IMG/VR virus record: IMGVR_UViG_3300047309_000114
Coordinates: 1-29,817 of that record
DNA length: 29,817 nucleotides
Reading direction: 5' to 3' (one strand)
From: a virus
A model generated the notes under the pieces. The model had not been told where the DNA came from. It saw only the letters and a list, made by a program, of their open reading frames with translations, and made no database searches. Below, in pieces: positions 19,319 to 26,950 of this stretch. Each line of letters opens with the position of its first letter. Position 1 is the first letter of the stretch. The translations under genes were made by a program, and so were the position numbers.

Positions 19319-19362
19319 CCAAAAAAGGGAAAGTTGAGCCTTCCCTCATCAGAGGGGAAGGC
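19319..19362 (-). terminator. hairpin with delayed T-run beside the DnaA boxes
   Basis: GCCTTCCCTC pairs with GAGGGGAAGGC (one bulged G) and is followed, reading leftward, by CTCAACTTTCCCTTTTTT. Acting leftward it would stop incoming transcription just before the DnaA boxes. Confidence 0.5.
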
Positions 19363-19480
19363 GAAACGACATCACATCTTTAGCACAAACGTCACGCAAA
19401 CCCTTGTTTCTGCTGGTTGTGTGACGGATTAACCATCAGTGCTTCGCCACGCATGAGGGTAGGCCCTGGCGTACCGTGGT

Positions 19481-19550
19481 CTTGGACGTGAGGTACGGGG
19501 GTATGAGGACTCCAGTGCATATCTGATCTCACGTCCGAGTCCCCTTTTTT
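19481..19550 (+). ncRNA. structured RNA with exclusive stems and terminal T-run
   Basis: Stem A pairs 19481-19492 (CTTGGACGTGAG) with 19528-19539 (CTCACGTCCGAG), 12 bp with one G-U. Stem B pairs GGACTC (19507-19512) with GAGTCC (19537-19542), which is next to CCTTTTTT. The two share bases 19537-19539, so they compete, or can combine as a pseudoknot if A shortens. This is the logic of an attenuator or a small RNA with its own terminator. No promoter is identified and no family is recognised. Confidence 0.5.
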
Positions 19551-19622
19551 GAATGAGAGACCTCAAACGTCGATCGACAGCCGTGCAAGGAGCCGCTAAA
19601 TCGGGCCTTGGCTGCGTTTTCT

Positions 19623-19642
19623 GGGGTAGGGGTAGGGGTAGG
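19623..19642 (+). repeat. GGGGTA tandem G-tract
   Basis: Three GGGGTA units in a row, followed by GG, could form a short G-quadruplex in DNA or RNA. It lies 20 bases before the Shine-Dalgarno-sequestering leader. Confidence 0.55.
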
Positions 19643-19659
19643 TACCCACCGGACCAAAA

Positions 19660-19724
19660 AATCGCTCCTACGGGGGCCTAAGGAACCCCGGCTATGCTGT
19701 GTTTTTCAGCACACAGGAGCGATT
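19660..19724 (+). promoter_or_regulatory. leader RNA burying the Shine-Dalgarno (three-way junction)
   Basis: AATCGCTCCT (19660-19669) pairs perfectly with AGGAGCGATT (19715-19724), which is the Shine-Dalgarno of the gene at 19726. Inside it, CGGGG/CCCCG (19671-19675 with 19686-19690) and TGCTG/CAGCA (19695-19699 with 19707-19711) can form two hairpins, giving a three-way junction. Translation of the downstream gene would be off until this opens. Whether a ligand, protein or temperature opens it is unknown. Confidence 0.6.
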
Positions 19725-19725
19725 G

Positions 19726-19989
19726 ATGTTGCAGTCACACGATGTACAGGCGTTTTTGAACCAGTTTGAGGCGTTGAAGCAGGTCGATGTACGCCCAGAG
19801 AGCGAAATCATCGACGCTCCGTGGCTGGTCAAGCTGTCCGGAAGCGTCTTGCTGTACGGTGAGCCGCATTACTTCGAGTCCAACCTGGACTTGCGCCAGT
19901 TTGGTGGGGTGAATGACCTGATGAAGCTGGTGGAACAGCTCCTGAAGACGTTCGCTGCGGCGTCCGAGAAGGTCAAGCTCGGTCAGTGA
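19726..19989 (+). CDS. hypothetical protein under leader control (87 aa)
   Basis: MLQSHDVQAFLNQFEALKQV starts the protein; the rest (IDAPWLVKLSGSVLLYGEPH, then a C-terminal helix) is strand-helix and acidic. AGGAG lies 6 bases before the ATG but is paired in the leader structure above. No family recognised. It is isolated by non-coding DNA on both sides, so it is probably a regulatory or early switch gene. Confidence 0.78.
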   Translation: MLQSHDVQAFLNQFEALKQVDVRPESEIIDAPWLVKLSGSVLLYGEPHYFESNLDLRQFGGVNDLMKLVEQLLKTFAAASEKVKLGQ

Positions 19990-19990
19990 C

Positions 19991-20272
19991 GCCTGTATAT
20001 AGCTATATATAGACTATATACACTATATATAGATATATATATGTATACCGGTATCCAATGGATACCGATATACAACCGATATACAAAGAACCGGTATATA
20101 TCGAACGGTATATACCGGTATTTTTTTATCTATATTTCCTTCTCATACACACCCTTTGTCTTTAGGACAGGGTGTGTATGAGAAATAGACGTAGAGATAT
20201 ACATCTGTTATCGGTATACATCGGTACGGTATATACCGGTATCTTATATACCTATATTTGCAAGGAGTGTGC
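19991..20272. repeat. AT-rich iteron and palindrome region
   Basis: About 280 bases dominated by TATATA runs, with many copies of CCGGTATA/TATACCGG (for example near 20046, 20091, 20112 and 20234) and the 8-bp-arm palindrome CGGTATCC-AAT-GGATACCG. No coding potential is visible. Such AT-rich, repeat-dense DNA is typical of replication origins, or of packaging and recombination sites. It interrupts the path from the 87-residue gene to the terminase. Confidence 0.7.
20140..20184. repeat. perfect 16-bp-arm hairpin or cruciform
   Basis: TTCTCATACACACCCT (20140-20155) is the exact reverse complement of AGGGTGTGTATGAGAA (20169-20184), with a 13-base loop. It lacks a T-run on both sides, so it is not a simple terminator; a cruciform or RNase III site is possible. 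Confidence 0.75.
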
Positions 20273-20636
20273 CAACTGTTTTAGGTGTTAACCCTGATTG
20301 GTTTTGGATGCAGCACCAGGCAAACTTCATCTGTGGTTTTTCTGAATGCCATAAGCGCCCAGCGGAAGGTGGCGCGTAACATCCGCAGCCAGGGCCGGGG
20401 CCGATTCCCCATGGGACGCTCCTCCCTCGAGTGACCTGGCCGACTGGTGCCCGTAAGGCACCACACTCGCCGACCTCTTGCGTAAATGGGGTAGTGCTCC
20501 GCACTGACAGACTGCGAGGAGTACACGGCCAGCGCCAGTGATTGAGTTCATGCGGCGTGTCGGGAGCCTAACGTCTGTCATTCCAAATCCCCAACGAAAA
20601 TCAGCCCATGCCACCAACGGCAGGTATGAGGTTGAT
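20273..20636 (+). other. non-coding region before the terminase genes
   Basis: Apart from a doubtful 37-codon reading frame (GTG at about 20270, ending at a TAA near 20380, product with GFSECHKRP), no gene is seen. A perfect hairpin TGGTGCC-CGTAA-GGCACCA lies at 20445-20463 and a GTGC-TCC-GCAC element near 20493. The position directly upstream of terminase small subunit is where cos or pac sites and TerS-binding sites occur in many phages, but no direct evidence of a nick site is visible. Confidence 0.45.
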
Positions 20637-20876
20637 ATGGCAGCACGACTTCGCAAGACCCATCAGGACGACGTCCGCAAAAAGATTCAAGTTTCACAGC
20701 TCATCAATCGGCTGACCGATTGCGCCATGGGCAAGGTGGAGCTCACCTCGCAGCAGGTCCAGGCCATCAAAGTCCTGATGGACAAGTCGCTGCCGAACCT
20801 GTCTGACGTGAAGATCGAGACGGGTTCGCAGGGCATCACGTTCAACCTGAACGCCAACCTTCCAAAGCCGCAATGA
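20637..20876 (+). CDS. terminase small subunit
   Basis: The 79-residue product (MAARLRKTHQDDVRKKIQVS, then QLINRLTDCAMGKVELTSQQ) is a basic helical HTH-like protein, a form typical of phage small terminase subunits that recognise packaging sites. ATG at 20637 is chosen: GAGGTTGAT precedes it and upstream in-frame codons look non-coding. It overlaps the large subunit by 4 bases. The DNA site it reads may be the region just upstream. Confidence 0.82.
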   Translation: MAARLRKTHQDDVRKKIQVSQLINRLTDCAMGKVELTSQQVQAIKVLMDKSLPNLSDVKIETGSQGITFNLNANLPKPQ

Positions 20877-22330
20877 CGTTGGAGGTTGCACAACATGACG
20901 ACGGGTTGGTCACGTATTACCCGCCCGGACCCAACGCAGCCAGCTTTCATAACGACCATTCCTTTGTACGGGGACTCATGGGGCCTGTCGGTTCTGGCAA
21001 GTCCTCTTCCTGCTGCGCCGAGATCGTCATGCGAGCCTGCAAACAGGAGCCCTGGTACGACGGGGTCCGGCGATCTCGGTGGGCCATCATTCGAAACACC
21101 TACCCCGAGCTGAAGTCCACGACCATCAAGACCTGGCAGACGTGGTTCCCGCAGAACGTGGCGCCCATCCGCTGGGATACCCCGATCACCTCGACCATGA
21201 GGATTGACGACATCGGGGACGGCACGGCCATGGAGCTCGAGGTCATCTTCCTGGCGCTGGACTCAGAACTAGACACCGGAAAGTTACGGTCTTTAGAACT
21301 TACCGGTGTGTGGATCAATGAAGCGTCGGAGATCTCCAAGGCGGTCTTCGACATGTGTACCCAGCGTGTGGGTCGCTACCCGTCAAAGCTCAAGGGTGGC
21401 CCGAGCTGGACCGGCGTGGTGATGGACACCAACCCGCCCGACGACGACCACTGGTACTACCAGATCGCTGAGGTCGAAACGCCCAAGGGTTGGAAGTTCT
21501 TCCGCCAGCCAGGCGGAATCTATCGGGACGAGGACGGCAACTACCACCCGAACCCGGACGCCGAGAACATCGACAACCTGCCCAGCGGCCATGAGTACTA
21601 CCTGCGCCAGGTGGGCGGCAAACAGGAAGGCTGGATCAACGTCTTCCTGATGGGCAACTATGGGACGACATCAGATGGCAAGCCCGTCTATCCGGAGTGG
21701 AACGATCGAGTCCATGTTTCTGACAAGAAGCTCGAGCCGGTGCGTGGTCTGCCCATCATCCTGGGCTGGGACTTCGGGTTAACCCCAGCTTGCATCATCG
21801 GCCAGCAGATGCCCAATGGGCGCCTGGTCATCCTCGAGGAGATCATCTCCGAGGACATGGGTATCCGTCAGTTCACGTCGGACATCGTTCGACCGATCCT
21901 GACCAACAAGTACAACGGCTTTCAACGGTTCTCGGAAGGCGACCCCGCCGGCCAGATCCGCGCCCAGACCGACGAGCGTACCTGCCTCCAGGAGCTGCTC
22001 GAGCTGGGCATCCCAACCGAACCGGCGGCAACCAATGATTGGATACCCCGGCGAGAATCGGTTGCATTCTTCCTGACGCGAATGATTGACGGCGGACCTG
22101 GGCTCTTGCTTGACCCAAGCTGTTCGACGCTTCGCAAAGGATTCAATGGTCGCTACCGGTATGAGCGCGTGAAAAGTTCAGGCGCTGCACGATACAGGGA
22201 CCGTCCCGTCAAGGATGCCTTCTCGCATCCCCATGACGCTCTTCAGTATTTGTGCATGAGGGTGCGAAACGGTCTGCGGCCAGCAAGGGCTCGTTCGATC
22301 GTCCAAGCATCCAGTAAGGGTTGGACATGA
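20873..22330 (+). CDS. terL: terminase large subunit (packaging ATPase-nuclease)
   Basis: The 485-residue protein has Walker A GPVGSGKS (37-44), Walker B TGVWINE (144-150, Glu150) and a MDTNPPDD motif in the ATPase domain. The RNase H-like nuclease domain shows GWDFGLT (Asp300), EGDPAG (Asp357) and a C-terminal SHPHDALQY acidic patch. It cuts and pumps DNA into the procapsid through the portal encoded next. Its ATG overlaps the small-subunit stop (ATGA). Confidence 0.96.
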   Translation: MTLEVAQHDDGLVTYYPPGPNAASFHNDHSFVRGLMGPVGSGKSSSCCAEIVMRACKQEPWYDGVRRSRWAIIRNTYPELKSTTIKTWQTWFPQNVAPIRWDTPITSTMRIDDIGDGTAMELEVIFLALDSELDTGKLRSLELTGVWINEASEISKAVFDMCTQRVGRYPSKLKGGPSWTGVVMDTNPPDDDHWYYQIAEVETPKGWKFFRQPGGIYRDEDGNYHPNPDAENIDNLPSGHEYYLRQVGGKQEGWINVFLMGNYGTTSDGKPVYPEWNDRVHVSDKKLEPVRGLPIILGWDFGLTPACIIGQQMPNGRLVILEEIISEDMGIRQFTSDIVRPILTNKYNGFQRFSEGDPAGQIRAQTDERTCLQELLELGIPTEPAATNDWIPRRESVAFFLTRMIDGGPGLLLDPSCSTLRKGFNGRYRYERVKSSGAARYRDRPVKDAFSHPHDALQYLCMRVRNGLRPARARSIVQASSKGWT

Positions 22331-24339
22331 ACGGAATCGCCATTGGAATGATTGGCGCACCTCAACCGGTAGAGGTGGACGTCAAGGTCGAGCAGAAGAA
22401 CGATTTGATCGACATCCTCTATACGGGGTTGTCGGGTCACATCAGCGACTGCTGGGAACGCGCCAAGTTCTCGAAGACCGAGATCACTGAACGCTTGCTC
22501 AAGTGCGAGCGCCAGCGTCGAGGTGTCTACGACCCGGACAAAGCGATGGAAATCGCCCAGACCGGTGGCTCGGACATCTTCATGCGCATTACCGACATCA
22601 AGGCCAGGGGCGCAGCCAACTGGATCAACGACGTCATGCTCGGCGGCGGCAAGCGTGCCTTCGAGCTCCAGCCTGGTAAGGAGCCTGAGCTCCCGCCCGA
22701 GATCGCTGCCGGCATTGTTGAGCTCGTCCAGATGGAGATGCAAGCCTTCATCCAGGCCGGTGGCCAGGTTCACCCTGAAGCCTTCCGTGTCCGGATGGAA
22801 GAGGTCCACGACACGATCATGGCTCGCATGCGCGAAGAGGCGGAGAAGTGCGCCAACCGCATGGAGAACAAGATCGAGGACCAGCTCACCGCTGGCGGAT
22901 TTGAGCAAGCCTTCCGCGACTTCGTGGATGACTTCGTGACCTACCCGACCGCGATCCTCAAGGGTCCGGTCGTGCGCCGCAAGAAGACGATGAAGTGGGG
23001 ACCGAAGTTCCAGCCCCTGATCGTCAACGACTTCGTGCGCGAGACCAACCGCGTCTCACCCCACGACATCTTCCCGTCGCCCAACTCCAGCACCGTCAAC
23101 GACGGGTACCTGATTGAGCGTCACCGCCTGACACGCGCCAGCCTCCAGGCCATGCGCGGCACCCCTGGGTACAGCGACAAAGACATCGACCAGGTGCTCG
23201 AGCGCTTTGGCGAAACTGGTTTCCGCCAGTGGCTGATGGGCGACCAGGAACGCGATCGTCTCGAGGGTAAACCCCACGCCCGTCTGTACACCAAAGAAGT
23301 GATCGAGGCCCTGGAGTTCTGGGGCTCGGTGTCCGGCAAGATGCTCATTGATTGGGGCTTCAAGAAGAAGATTGACCCGATGAAGGAGTACGAGGTCAAC
23401 GTCTGGCAAATCGGCCCCTTCATCATCAAAGTGCAGTTGAACCCCGATCCCCTGGGCCAGCGCCCATACGAGATCGCACAATGGGTTCCCGTCCCCGGAT
23501 CCTTCTGGGGCACGGCGCTCCCCGAGCAGATGCGCGATGTGCAGATCATGTGCAACGCCGCTGCTCGCAGCTTGGCCAACAACATGGGGATTGCCTCCGG
23601 TCCCCAGGCCGAGATCGCGGTTGACCGTTTGCCTGATGGCGAGAACGTCACCTCGATGTACCCCTGGAAGATCTGGCAGACCACGTCCGATCGCACTGGC
23701 GGCGGTCAGCCTGCCGTCAGGTTCTTCCAGCCCAACATGAATGCGCCCGAGCTCATGAACGTATACCTGACTTTCATGAAGCAAGCCGACGAAGTCACCG
23801 GGATCCCGAACTACGTGTACGGCGGTCAGGCTTCAGGTGGCGCTGGGCGTACGGCGTCTGGCCTGTCGATGCTGATGGACAACGCAGCCAAGGGCATCAA
23901 GTCCGCCATCGCTTCCTGCGATGTGGTGATCGCCTCGATCGTTGGCCGGATGTACGTACACAACATGCTCTACGACTCGGACGCCTCCGCCAAGGGCGAC
24001 TTCAAAGTCATGGCCAAGGGTGCGATGGGCTTGGTTGCCAAGGAGCAGTTGCAGATGCGCCGCAACGAATTCCTGCAAGCCACCGCCAACCAGATCGACA
24101 TGCAGATCGTCGGCATGGAAGGCAGGGCGTACCTCCTGCGCCAGGTGGCCGAATCCCTCCAGATGGACACCGACAAACTGGTGCCCACCCCGGAGGAACT
24201 CAAGTTCAAAGAGCAGCAGATGCAAGCCGCTCAGATGCAACAGCTGGCGCTGCAACAGCAGCAACAACCCCAAGCCCCAGCGACACTGGACGCCGCAGGC
24301 AATCCTGCCGGTGGCCAAGACGCCAACCTTGTTCAATAA
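22327..24339 (+). CDS. portal protein
   Basis: At 670 residues it fits the large podovirus-type (P22-like) portal class. It follows terL directly, with ATG at 22327 in a 4-base overlap and AAGGG upstream. Central segments (DFVDDFVTYPTAILKGPVV, AQWVPVPGSFWGTALPEQM) resemble portal proteins, and the C-terminal third ends in a Gln-rich helix (QMQQLALQQQQQPQ), a common portal barrel tail. It would form the dodecameric DNA gate. Confidence 0.88.
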   Translation: MNGIAIGMIGAPQPVEVDVKVEQKNDLIDILYTGLSGHISDCWERAKFSKTEITERLLKCERQRRGVYDPDKAMEIAQTGGSDIFMRITDIKARGAANWINDVMLGGGKRAFELQPGKEPELPPEIAAGIVELVQMEMQAFIQAGGQVHPEAFRVRMEEVHDTIMARMREEAEKCANRMENKIEDQLTAGGFEQAFRDFVDDFVTYPTAILKGPVVRRKKTMKWGPKFQPLIVNDFVRETNRVSPHDIFPSPNSSTVNDGYLIERHRLTRASLQAMRGTPGYSDKDIDQVLERFGETGFRQWLMGDQERDRLEGKPHARLYTKEVIEALEFWGSVSGKMLIDWGFKKKIDPMKEYEVNVWQIGPFIIKVQLNPDPLGQRPYEIAQWVPVPGSFWGTALPEQMRDVQIMCNAAARSLANNMGIASGPQAEIAVDRLPDGENVTSMYPWKIWQTTSDRTGGGQPAVRFFQPNMNAPELMNVYLTFMKQADEVTGIPNYVYGGQASGGAGRTASGLSMLMDNAAKGIKSAIASCDVVIASIVGRMYVHNMLYDSDASAKGDFKVMAKGAMGLVAKEQLQMRRNEFLQATANQIDMQIVGMEGRAYLLRQVAESLQMDTDKLVPTPEELKFKEQQMQAAQMQQLALQQQQQPQAPATLDAAGNPAGGQDANLVQ

Positions 24340-24348
24340 GGAACGATC

Positions 24349-24564
24349 ATGAAACGACCCTATGGCGCAAAGCAGGCCAGCGCAAAACAAATGGCCGACG
24401 AACCGATGAGCGCCGGCATGCGCATGGCTGACGGCGGAATGGTCGAGGCGGACGACGTCGATGACTACCCGTTGATGCGCCAGCAGCCTGGCTTCTTGCC
24501 GGCCAACACCTGCGACGAAACCCAGGGTCCTGGCGTTCGTTCGCTCCAAGACTACAAGAAGTGA
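24349..24564 (+). CDS. small structural-operon protein (71 aa)
   Basis: MKRPYGAKQASAKQMADEPM, then repeated Met/Gly/Ala segments (GMRMADGGMVEADDVDDYPL), suggest a disordered or head-associated protein. AAGGAACGATC precedes the ATG. Similar small genes lie between portal and scaffold in several phages with no proven role. Confidence 0.7.
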   Translation: MKRPYGAKQASAKQMADEPMSAGMRMADGGMVEADDVDDYPLMRQQPGFLPANTCDETQGPGVRSLQDYKK

Positions 24565-24803
24565 TTGGCGTGTTAGGGAAACCACCAATTACAGTTCTTC
24601 AATCGTTGGCTTCATTGGAAGGCAACCATGACTTTGAACGAGTTTGTGAGTGGATCGAAGGATCGCTGGAACAAATTCGTGATGAAACTGCGACAACTGA
24701 GAGCGAAGTTCGCACTCGTTGGATGCAGGGAGCGTCTCAAGCGTTGGGTGAGTTCTTGGAAAAGAAGCGCAACGCAAGAGACATCCTCCGAAAACTGAAG
24801 TGA
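24561..24803 (+). CDS. small phage protein, GTG start (80 aa)
   Basis: Helical: RVCEWIEGSLEQIRDETATT and MQGASQALGEFLEKKRNAR. The GTG start makes a GTGA overlap with the preceding stop. The E-W-I-E-x-S-L-x-x-I-R...QG-A-x-x-L-G-E-F-L pattern is familiar from short phage proteins next to head genes. Function unknown. Confidence 0.72.
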   Translation: MIGVLGKPPITVLQSLASLEGNHDFERVCEWIEGSLEQIRDETATTESEVRTRWMQGASQALGEFLEKKRNARDILRKLK

Positions 24804-24806
24804 TTC

Positions 24807-24819
24807 GCCCCGTCGGGGC
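24807..24819 (+). other. short GC hairpin in the scaffold leader
   Basis: GCCCCGTCGGGGC, a compact self-complementary 13-mer, without a T-run. It sits in the 125-base gap before the scaffold gene and could stabilise or pause its message. The same gap holds TAGGGAAAACCCTA, a weaker inverted repeat. Confidence 0.4.
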
Positions 24820-24928
24820 AAACCGCAGGACCTATGGCGGATTGCATAGGCACCGAGAACACCGGAACGAAGCATTAGGGAAAACCCTAGAGGCCCCTGA
24901 AGCGTAGTGAAGGCTCAAGGAGTTTGAA

Positions 24929-25873
24929 TTGAACCTACCACGCGCCGTCCTCGAGGCGGAAAGAAAGGCAGACGAAGCTCTTCAACGACTGCAACAGGCT
25001 CGACAGCCCCAGCAGACACCACCTGAGACGCCGCCAGCGACTCAAGGTGTTTCGGATCCCCCGGCCAATACGCCGGCTCCGAGCGAACCAGCAGCCACGG
25101 CACCTGCACCTGCAAGCACCCCTCCTGCGCCGGCCAGCCAGGAAGGAGACGACAAGTGGGAAGCCAGATACAAGACGCTGCACGGCAAGTACAACGCCGA
25201 GGTTCCGCGACTGCATGCGGCGATCAAAGAGCGTGATAGCAAGTTGAATAGCCTGACCGAAGAAGTGGAGGCGTTGAAGGCAAGCCTGACGAAACCGAAG
25301 GAATCGTTGGTCAAGCCCGAGGAAGTGAATGAGTTTGGTGAGCCGCTGGTTGACCTGATCCGCCGCGCAGCGCGGGAAGAGGTTCAGAGCAAGGATGCGG
25401 AGATCGCTGCACTCAAGAAACGGCTGGAGTCGATTGACAGCAATGTGACCCAGAACAGAGAGGTGAGCTTCTTTGACAAGCTGACCGCATCGGTTCCGGA
25501 TTGGATGGCGATCAACGACGACCCCGACTTCCACGCATGGCTCGGTGAATCCGATGAGATCACCGGCTATACACGCCAAGCCATTTTGTCGGAGGCTGAA
25601 GAGAAGCGCGATGCGGATCGCGTTGCCAGATTCTTCAAAGCGTTCAAGAAGGTTCAGGAAAATACGTCGGCGGCAGCAACTGCTTCGCTTGACTCACAGG
25701 TTGCACCAGTGGCGACTCGGACCCCCGAGGCACCTCCGGGCAAGAAGATCTGGACTCGCGCAGAGATCGCTGATTTCTACGCTCGAGACCGTCGAGGTGA
25801 GTTGAACGAGAAGGATGCTGCGGCCATTGATCAAGAAATTCAGTTGGCGATCCGCGAACGAAGAGTGCGGTAA
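24929..25873 (+). CDS. scaffolding protein (putative)
   Basis: The 314-residue protein is highly charged and helical with a disordered, Pro/Ala-rich N-terminal third (PPETPPATQGVSDPPANTPA) and a long coiled coil (IKERDSKLNSLTEEVEALKA). It ends in basic residues (AIRERRVR). This composition, and its place just before the capsid gene, fits a scaffold that directs capsid assembly. The start is TTG with AGGAG 8 bases before. No sequence signature proves the role. Confidence 0.75.
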   Translation: MNLPRAVLEAERKADEALQRLQQARQPQQTPPETPPATQGVSDPPANTPAPSEPAATAPAPASTPPAPASQEGDDKWEARYKTLHGKYNAEVPRLHAAIKERDSKLNSLTEEVEALKASLTKPKESLVKPEEVNEFGEPLVDLIRRAAREEVQSKDAEIAALKKRLESIDSNVTQNREVSFFDKLTASVPDWMAINDDPDFHAWLGESDEITGYTRQAILSEAEEKRDADRVARFFKAFKKVQENTSAAATASLDSQVAPVATRTPEAPPGKKIWTRAEIADFYARDRRGELNEKDAAAIDQEIQLAIRERRVR

Positions 25874-25903
25874 GCCGGCTAAAAGAACCTGAAAGGTTTC
25901 ATC

Positions 25904-26890
25904 ATGTCTCTCGCAGCAGCAAGTAACTACTACGGCTCCGGCAACGCTGGCGCCTACGATTCGACCACCGGCTCTAACTTCATCCCCGAGGTATGGTCCG
26001 GCAAGCTCCAGGTCAAGTTCTACAAGAGCACCGTCCTGGGCGAAATCACCAACAACGATTGGGAAGGCGAGATCAAGGGTCAAGGCGACAAGGTCTACAT
26101 CCGTTCGATCCCCACCATCACCATCTCCAGCTACACCAAGGGCCAGAACCTGACCTCCCAGGTTCCCACCTCGACCCCGCTGGAACTGAACATCGACAAG
26201 GGCAAGTACTTCGCCGTCGTTCTGGACGACGTGGACGCTACCCAAGCCGACGTCAAGTTGATGGACATCTTCACCAATGACGCCAGTCAGCAGATGAAGA
26301 TCGCCATCGACGGTGATGTTCTTGGTACCGTGTTTGCCGACGCCGCCGCCGCCAACAAGGGTGCCACCGCTGGTGCCATCTCTGGCGACATCAACCTCGG
26401 CGCCACTGGTGCTCCCCGCCAAGTCACCTCGGCCAACGTTCTGGACATGATCCTGGATATGGGCCAGTGCTTGGACGAGCAGAACGTGCCTGAAGATGGC
26501 CGTTGGTGCGTCATGCCCGCCTGGATGGCCTCGATGATCAAGCGCTCGGACCTCAAGGCCGCGTACTTGACCGGCGACAGCGTTACGCCCCTGCGTAACG
26601 GCAAGCTGGGCATGGTGGATCGCTTCACCCTGTACGTCAGCAACAACCTGTCCAGCGTGACCGACCTGGGCGCTGACGCCGCCTCTGGCGGTACCGGTTC
26701 CAACGCCGACTACAAGGCTTGGAACATCATGGCCGGCACCCGCGATGCCATCTCGTTTGCCTCGCAGATGACCAACGTCGAGACCCTGCGTGCCCAAAGC
26801 ACGTTTGGCAACATCGTTCGTGGTCTGAACGTGTACGGCTACAAAGTGACCAAGCCCGAAGCTCTGGTTGCTGGCTACGTCCGCAAGTGA
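25904..26890 (+). CDS. major capsid protein
   Basis: The 328-residue protein follows the scaffold directly and has codon use like a highly expressed gene. It shows strand-rich blocks (DKVYIRSIPTITISSYTKGQ, NIDKGKYFAVVLDDVDATQA, FTLYVSNNLSSVTDLG) like those of P22-coat-like or N4-gp56-like capsid proteins with an HK97-type fold. An intrinsic terminator follows at 26911. Fold identity is inferred from position and pattern. Confidence 0.86.
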   Translation: MSLAAASNYYGSGNAGAYDSTTGSNFIPEVWSGKLQVKFYKSTVLGEITNNDWEGEIKGQGDKVYIRSIPTITISSYTKGQNLTSQVPTSTPLELNIDKGKYFAVVLDDVDATQADVKLMDIFTNDASQQMKIAIDGDVLGTVFADAAAANKGATAGAISGDINLGATGAPRQVTSANVLDMILDMGQCLDEQNVPEDGRWCVMPAWMASMIKRSDLKAAYLTGDSVTPLRNGKLGMVDRFTLYVSNNLSSVTDLGADAASGGTGSNADYKAWNIMAGTRDAISFASQMTNVETLRAQSTFGNIVRGLNVYGYKVTKPEALVAGYVRK

Positions 26891-26910
26891 TCTTCACCTG
26901 CTGACCAAGA

Positions 26911-26939
26911 GGGAGGGGTTTGCCCCTCCCTTTTCTTTT
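26911..26939 (+). terminator. intrinsic terminator after the capsid gene
   Basis: GGGAGGGG-TTTG-CCCCTCCC, perfect 8-bp arms, followed by TTTTCTTTTGG. It may lower expression of the downstream connector genes relative to the capsid, as in many phages. Confidence 0.9.
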
Positions 26940-26950
26940 GGAGAAACTGA

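Noticed and set aside
19471-19545. Structured segment as a tRNA
   Set aside because: No T-loop GTTCRA pattern, no acceptor stem closing with CCA, and a T-run after the stem.
19991-20272. AT-rich repeats as a CRISPR array
   Set aside because: No equal-length repeats with unique spacers and no cas genes; repeats are short, irregular and palindromic.
20270-20383. 37-codon frame starting GTG, product with GFSECHKRP
   Set aside because: Shine-Dalgarno too close to the GTG and no similarity I recognise; kept only as a note in the non-coding region.
23056-24588. Long minus-strand frames within the portal gene
   Set aside because: Mirror the portal reading frame; Leu/His/Gly-rich shadow sequence and no translation signals.
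24881-24896. TTAGGGAAAACCCTAG as a second copy of the early palindrome
   Set aside because: Only 5-bp arms and different centre from 5240-5257; likely coincidence.
25694-26797. Long open frame antisense to the capsid gene (367 codons, minus strand)
   Set aside because: It is a shadow of the capsid and scaffold codon bias; low-complexity Val/Gly/His composition, no Shine-Dalgarno and no family.
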